64,000 nucleotides of DNA, from the NCBI GenBank assembly GCA_963920765.1, contig OY987244.1, forward strand, positions 5,024,501 to 5,088,500. The letters run 5' to 3'. The notes beneath the pieces were generated by a model that did not search any database, was not told where the DNA came from, and saw nothing but the letters and a program-made list of their open reading frames with translations. The translations under genes and the position numbers were made by a program. The DNA is from Ulota crispa. Taxonomy: Eukaryota; Streptophyta; Bryopsida; Orthotrichales; Orthotrichaceae. This document shows, piece by piece, positions 58,201 through 64,000 of this stretch (its first letter is position 1; each line of letters begins with the position of its first letter).

Positions 58201-61200
58201 AATTAAGAATTTGATCAGACAACAACACCGAGCAGTAAAATTATTATCTCTTGGCTATCACTAAAATGGATTCACACCCTGATTGAAACCCACCATGATA
58301 ATGAATTTGACAAAACCCTAAATGCATTCAACTGATCTTGAAAAGTCAGAAAGTAAAATTACTTACAGCAGAAGGTGACGCATAAGTCCTATGATCCTCA
58401 AAGTGCACATGCACGTGTTCAGCGTTGATAGTCGGCAACTCCAAATCTAAAATTTTGTCCTTCCCAACCGTGTTCTACAACAAGCCACGCACTCAGCTTA
58501 CTTCGCAGACCAAGATCAATCGGCAACATCTAACCTACATACACATGAACATCATCAACACACTACTTCAGCAAAAAGTAAGCACGTCATGTACCGGGCC
58601 TTTGAGTTTAAGAAAATGGCTTCAACACACAAAATTGAAGACACAATAGGTGTACTACAAGTTGAGTATTCATCGTGGGGAAATTCTACAAAAGTCTTTA
58701 CACTACATAGAATATCAACCCCCAGGAATTCACCTCAACGATATACAGAAACTCCCTCAAAAAGTTTGATTGATTAGCTGGTGACTGATGACTGCATGTC
58801 ACCAACTTCATAAAATGCAAAATTGCAAGATCGTGATTTCCCAAGAAGTGTGAAAGCCTGCATTTCGGCGCGTATTGATCGTCAGACATTCTTGTACAGA
58901 TATTAGCTAAAACGTTGAAAATAGAATGCTCTGACGTACCAACGAATGGGATGGAATACACGTTGGCCACTGGAATAGATCTATGATTGTACAATTTTTG
59001 AGATTAATATAAGTACACATGAGATGCAGGTTTTAAGAGCCAAAAGGGAGCAAAGAAAAGAAAAGAAAGGGAGTCATTTCATTGCCTGCCAAGATGGAAA
59101 TGGACATGATCGCTGATGTATTTCCAACCCTGACCTTCAAAGATGCTCAAAACACTCCTGTAAACACGCATAGCATGCTTTCGCTGCACAGGTATCAACC
59201 TTCTCTATAAGTGGCATCCAAAACCATGTCTCAAGAGTAGACAGACGTTCTAAAACAATCGTGTAGCCTACCAAAGATAGAATAGTTGAAGTCCTCTACA
59301 CTATCACAGCAGAACTAGGTGACCTTGTCAAAATAAGCTCTTCATGTAATACACCGTGAAATTGAAAGCTAAAGGAGGAGAAAACAAAAACTTGAGCATA
59401 CCTGAGAACATACGGTGTATCGATTGCCAGCCAGCACCATATGAAAACCATACTTTCGTAGCATAGGTGCAGAAACCCTTAAGTAGCAGTAAGCAGCTTG
59501 CTCCAAGAGCACTCCTGCACGCAAGCTTACACCTTGTCCTCCTTCAACCTTCAGCATTGCAGCTCGGAATAGAACATTTGCACCCTCGCGGAACTGACCT
59601 CTTGCTTTGTGCATTTCTGCCAGCCAAATCGATGTTCGTGTAGAGTACTTTGTAGTAAAACCGCTGCATCTCTGTGTCAACAAAACGAAAAAAATGTCAT
59701 AATCGATATTCTACGGTTTAACTTACACAATTCTATCAACAACAAAGCCTAAAACAGCCCTTGACATGAAAAACCAGCCAATGGAACCCATCTTTCCAAA
59801 AGCACGTACACTTTGTAAATTGCGACCAATCAAGCAGCTTCTATCTATTCACATATCACAAGGAAGTTCACATAAAACTTTGAAATCAACAGAAGGATTG
59901 CGATAACGTCAACTCCCATCATACTCTATAGAGAGTCGCACAACAGGTAACCCTCGGTATCTTTAAGTTCATCGAGCAATTATCACAGGGCCAGCAATAA
60001 AAGGTTAATTGAAGGTTGTTACCTGATAGACATTAAGAGCAGATTCCAAAGAGGTATCTGCTTCCCTTTGAGATAGATCCATCATGAACAGACATAACCC
60101 TATCATCTCCTGAAAACATAGCAAAAGGATCTTTGTCAGAAAGCAGGCAAGTGATTGGCGCAATAAACACAATGACAATAGTCGTGTGTATGGTACACGT
60201 TGAATGCATGCGTCGGCAGAAAGCTTAAAATCAAATACCACCACAACTCCCTAATAAAGCCCTCGATGATCCCATCAGATGAGCACGGACGGTCCAACAG
60301 CATTCTTGTCCGCAAAAAAAAATTACATAAATTTACCTTCACCTCCAACATATCCCGTTGAATTAGGGGAGCGAAGAAAATGAGGAAAATATTGAGCTAG
60401 CATCAAAATGAGTTGATAGGGATGACTATAAAGAAAGCAGTGATGCTGTCTTTGTAAAAGACGTCACTGACCTGGACCCCCGCATATCGTTTCCAAGCCT
60501 TGTCGGTTTTGTAGTCACTTGAAAGCAACCGGAAATTTTGAAGTGCAAGATCATAATCCCTCAGCATGAAGGCATAGTCAGCCAATACCCGAATCTGTGA
60601 CTCCACACTGCTACATGTGTACCTAAATGATTCGAACAATTACGAATCAGGAACGGACGGACAAGCTGAAGATACTTTCAAGTCGTGAATACAGTCCTGT
60701 ATGAGTGCTGAGCACAGGTCGAACAATTTCTTGAATGTCGATTCAAAATAATCAAATCCAGAAGCAGGAATAGCCGTGCACAAGCACCAGCATTACTTGA
60801 CAGAAACACCATATTCAGCAGGTTGGAAGTCAAACTCACTGGGCACCAGCCTGAACATCAGAAGTCTCTTCTTTGCCCTTTCGCCACCATAAATTTTTTA
60901 TTTGATTCTTAAGACCTCTTCTGGTTGCTGAAACCTGACATACACACGGTTTCAGAATAAGCAATACAAAAGGAAAACCTCAATTACAAACTGGACAAAT
61001 AATAGCATAAAACCCGTTGAATCAACTCACTATATTCTCAAGTCACGACAGCAGTAGATAATCTACATGCTGAACGCAACGTACATCTCCGAACAGTTAG
61101 CAGAAGATCGTTCTCATCTAAGTAGCAGGTCAGCTTGCTCCAAAAAGGACATTAGCGCTGACAACGATTGAACAAGCATGAAATTATCTTCGATAACTAC

Positions 61201-63943
61201 GCAAGAGCTCTTCTAAAATCATAACAAAGATAATATAAAATCACTCACCTGTTGGTTAAGCATTCGAATTTTCTGCTCCATATGTGGAATGATCTGCTTC
61301 AATGTCAAATCTAGCACAAAATCTGATAGCTGCCAAGCAGTAGAATACCACAAGAATTAGTGCAACCAAAAATAGAATAAAGACAATAGGTTTAACCTAT
61401 TCCAAATTTATTTTATTTCAAATTCTCAAAGCACACACATATCAATCAAATGCGTGTCTATTAAAATGGATCATCAAGACTTCAATAAAGCAGATAGCAA
61501 AGAGTGGTTGCCAAAAGAGTAAAACCACATAAATACAGAAAGAAACAGCTGAAGAACCGATTTTCTTCAAATGCTGGTAGACTAACTTTAGGCTACGTAG
61601 ATTGCAGTACAAATTTACCTCTGCTACATCACTCTTGTTCAAACACAAGCCCGGTCTCTGTTTTGAAACTTCAGCGTCGCTCACCTTCAAAGCACACATG
61701 CACACCCAAGCCATACGTTAAGTCAAAAAAGCTTTGATATCGTAACAACATGACGACAATCTATCTATTCGCAAGTGAACCAAGTCATGAATAGATTTAT
61801 ATGTGTTGATTGATTACGAAAGCTTAATTAAAACGGAAATCCAGTATCTAATTAACATGTTTAAGAAAAACACAGCACTGAAGGCAAGAGCAACATGAAA
61901 ACAGCTTGCTCTCAAGTCAATTCAGCCATGGCAAGAACACGAAATTCTTCTTTCACTAGACCATACCTGCTTCGATTCAGCAGAACTAGCCACAATTGGT
62001 TGCAGCAAGCTACCAGACCAAATATCATTAGGAGGTGAATCAGAATCAACTGAGCCAGAGTTAATACTCAGAATCCCACAATTGTTCACTCCAAAGGTAT
62101 TTCGCATCTCCAACAAAATTCTGTTGGGCCTGCACTAACGCAGACATTAAGTAGATGAGCAAAAGGTACGCTTCTAACGTTGAACTTAAATAACAAACGC
62201 AAAGACGATGTAATGCATGGAAAACAAGACCAAATATATCTTGTCATGCAATCACTTCCATATAGATCTAGCAATTAGAAAGACTTTAACATCACTCAAC
62301 CTAGTCTAGTAGAACTAGAACTATACCCAAGTGTTACCAAGACCTCATTGGCAGATGCACACAAATCCAGCAGATTTTTTTTTGCACAAGTTCAAACTCA
62401 AATCATACGGCAGTCAAAATTCTAATAACTTGCACTATAAGCACTGGCTCCAAAAACAGCAGTTGCATGATTAGCTGAAGAGCACATGATCTGGCACTTC
62501 AATAATGCAATTCACGATGTTAAATGCCAGATAAGTTCTTTAGTTGTCCAACAGTTACTTACTCATCCAACGGACCATCCTGAGCATCATGCAATAGAAC
62601 GTAATGCTTCAAGACCTTAGGGTCCATAGCACCATCCTTCATAAGAGCAGGCAGACAATCTGGATTGTAAAGATCCACAAACTGCGTCAACGGGTTCTCG
62701 TCCTTAGACGATACCACCAAAAGACCTGCACCACACAATATAGGTTGTACTCAAACCAGCTGCTAGAAATGAGAGAACACGTGATTCTAGAAGGAGAAGG
62801 AAGCAGATAATTTCGATTGTTATACAACTTGATCCATGGTGCCAACATAATACGCAAAAGCAACACTGACATGCTATAGGATGATCGAATGCTTCGTGTT
62901 CTGAGAACGCCAGCGTTCGCATGTAATCTCGGCAATAGCGTGGAAACCAAGATGCTTGTGTTTCAGATTCAACCACTGCCATCCCACCCAACATGTGAAG
63001 TGATGAATCGATAGAAGGTAGATCAGCTCTCGCTTTCATACAACTCAATAAAATCTTCTTGCAGCAATTCACAGACAAATTTCAAGATAGAAAAACCAAA
63101 GAAAGGTCCACAAGAATGTCCTCTTCTCTAGGTTTAGTTACCACTCACTTCTCCTGACAACATCAATGTCCTTCGGATCTCCTACAAGAGCTGCAGCAGC
63201 TTCGTCACTAGCATTACCAACACACTCCACAAGGTATTCTTCCGCTACCTGATATCAAAACAAACAGATTCAATGTAAGCAGATTCATAGCAACAAAGAG
63301 CAATTTCATTGACATTGCTAATAATTACTCATCCGTGGACAAGGCCATGATGAAGTAAAACGCTTTGGATATAACAAGACCGAAAGTAAAGACGAATCCA
63401 TTATAAGAGCCAAAAACGCAATGTCACCAACATTTATCTTCAAATTTGGCAGAAACAATGTATCTAGTACTCCATTCCCACACGGATGCTAACAGATAAT
63501 CACAAATTTTATTCTAAGAACTCATAGTTTCCTACCTCGGCACTAGGTTGAGCAATATCGGCAGCATAAAACATCCGGAGCCCAAAGTCTTGTAATCTGT
63601 AAGGCAGCTCACTGGCCGTGCGCACTGGAACTGCAACCACACTCTGAGTAAGAAAATTCTGATTTCTCGAATAAATTATTCTCAAAATCTTCATTTCTCA
63701 AAAGAATAATCACGCAACAGAAAAAACATACGCCTAAACTTCGACGCGTTGTTCACTGAAGCCTTAAAATCGACGAATTGTACCATCTATTTGATCAAGG
63801 ACGCAGAACGGGCGCAACAGGTCCACAATCCCGAGCTGATTCTTCCCCGATGTCGTCTCGGCGAGAGGCGTGGCCATCACCATGACCACAGGACTCATGC
63901 GCTGCCGCATCAGCTGCGCCAGAGCCGTCCCTGCGGCGTCCAT
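52254..63943 (-). CDS. TRAPPC8: TRAPPC8/Trs85, TRAPPIII complex subunit
   Basis: A gene of about 25 exons encodes the large TRAPPIII-specific subunit, which links the Rab-GEF core to Golgi and autophagy membranes. Exon 1 (63943-63784) reads SPVVMVMATPLAETTSGKNQ. Exon 2 (63630-63536) continues VPVRTASELPYRLQDFGLRM. Further blocks, 5' to 3': WFPRYCRDYMRTLAFSEHEA (about 62960), VLKHYVLLHDAQDGPLDE (about 62580), QIIPHMEQKIRMLNQQVSAT (61300-60945), SQIRVLADYAFMLRDYDLAL (about 60590), TSIWLAEMHKARGQFREGAN (about 59600), CSHQSPANQSNFLREFLYIV (about 58770), HVHFEDHRTYASPSA (about 58400), GVDVEFSNPLQIPIDVSSVC (about 57690) and VLKLIGVRWLLAGIATG (about 56600). The last exon ends VGYGHPLLLSVVQSNT. The N-terminal half is TRAPPC8 helical repeat; the C-terminal half is beta-sandwich. 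Internal exon borders between 53.1 and 58.4 kb are only approximate. No disrupting stop was noticed. Confidence 0.9.
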
Positions 63944-64000
63944 TTCTTACCGACCACCAGATCTTCCAAAATCACTTCCCCTAATCTACATCCACCTCCA

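Overview
This is a nuclear contig from a land plant. It carries five intact or near-intact multi-exon genes with canonical GT-AG introns, one intronless gene, one decayed pseudogene, and AT-rich intergenic DNA full of foldback (MITE-like) elements. Two observations narrow the organism. Several gene products are of plant type (a BTB/BACK protein, a plant MCTP remnant, a TPR protein with a transit-like N-terminus). The left edge encodes the N-terminal part of epsilon-tubulin, a centriole and basal-body tubulin that flowering plants lack. A bryophyte, lycophyte or fern with swimming sperm is therefore most likely. The compact introns argue against a cycad or Ginkgo. I cannot name the species.

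Layout. 11-1938 (-): first five exons of epsilon-tubulin, running off the left edge. 3371-11382 (-): a kinesin-light-chain-type TPR protein gene with at least 15 exons, including six in-phase exons that are tandem duplicates of one ~31-34-residue unit. 11.4-18.1 kb: AT-rich spacer with MITEs and a 200-base assembly gap. 18097-19743 (-): intronless CCT8, the theta subunit of the TRiC/CCT chaperonin. 19.9-25.4 kb: repeat-rich block holding an AGGTA-type element, a 0.73-kb palindrome and a 3.04-kb non-autonomous CACTA-type element. 26.2-33.5 kb (+): BTB/POZ-BACK protein gene with 14 coding exons and a leader containing upstream ORFs. 37.0-38.96 kb (+): 3' remnant of an MCTP gene, broken by frameshifts and a stop. 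45518-47847 (-): Sfp-type 4'-phosphopantetheinyl transferase in five exons. 52254-63943 (-): TRAPPC8/Trs85, a TRAPPIII subunit, with about 25 exons.

The genes are unrelated housekeeping or cytoskeletal functions (ciliary microtubules, chaperonin, vesicle tethering, carrier-protein activation). I see no sign that they form a pathway or cluster.

The repeats are unusually informative. Several foldback families can be delimited by TIRs and target-site duplications, one has an empty site elsewhere in the same window, and others are nested. I found no bacterial-style operon, CRISPR array, viral gene, tRNA or rRNA. I did not find a convincing new biological system. The strongest unusual items are the tandem exon array, the epsilon-tubulin gene, the datable MITE insertions and the decayed MCTP and BTB pseudo-exons.
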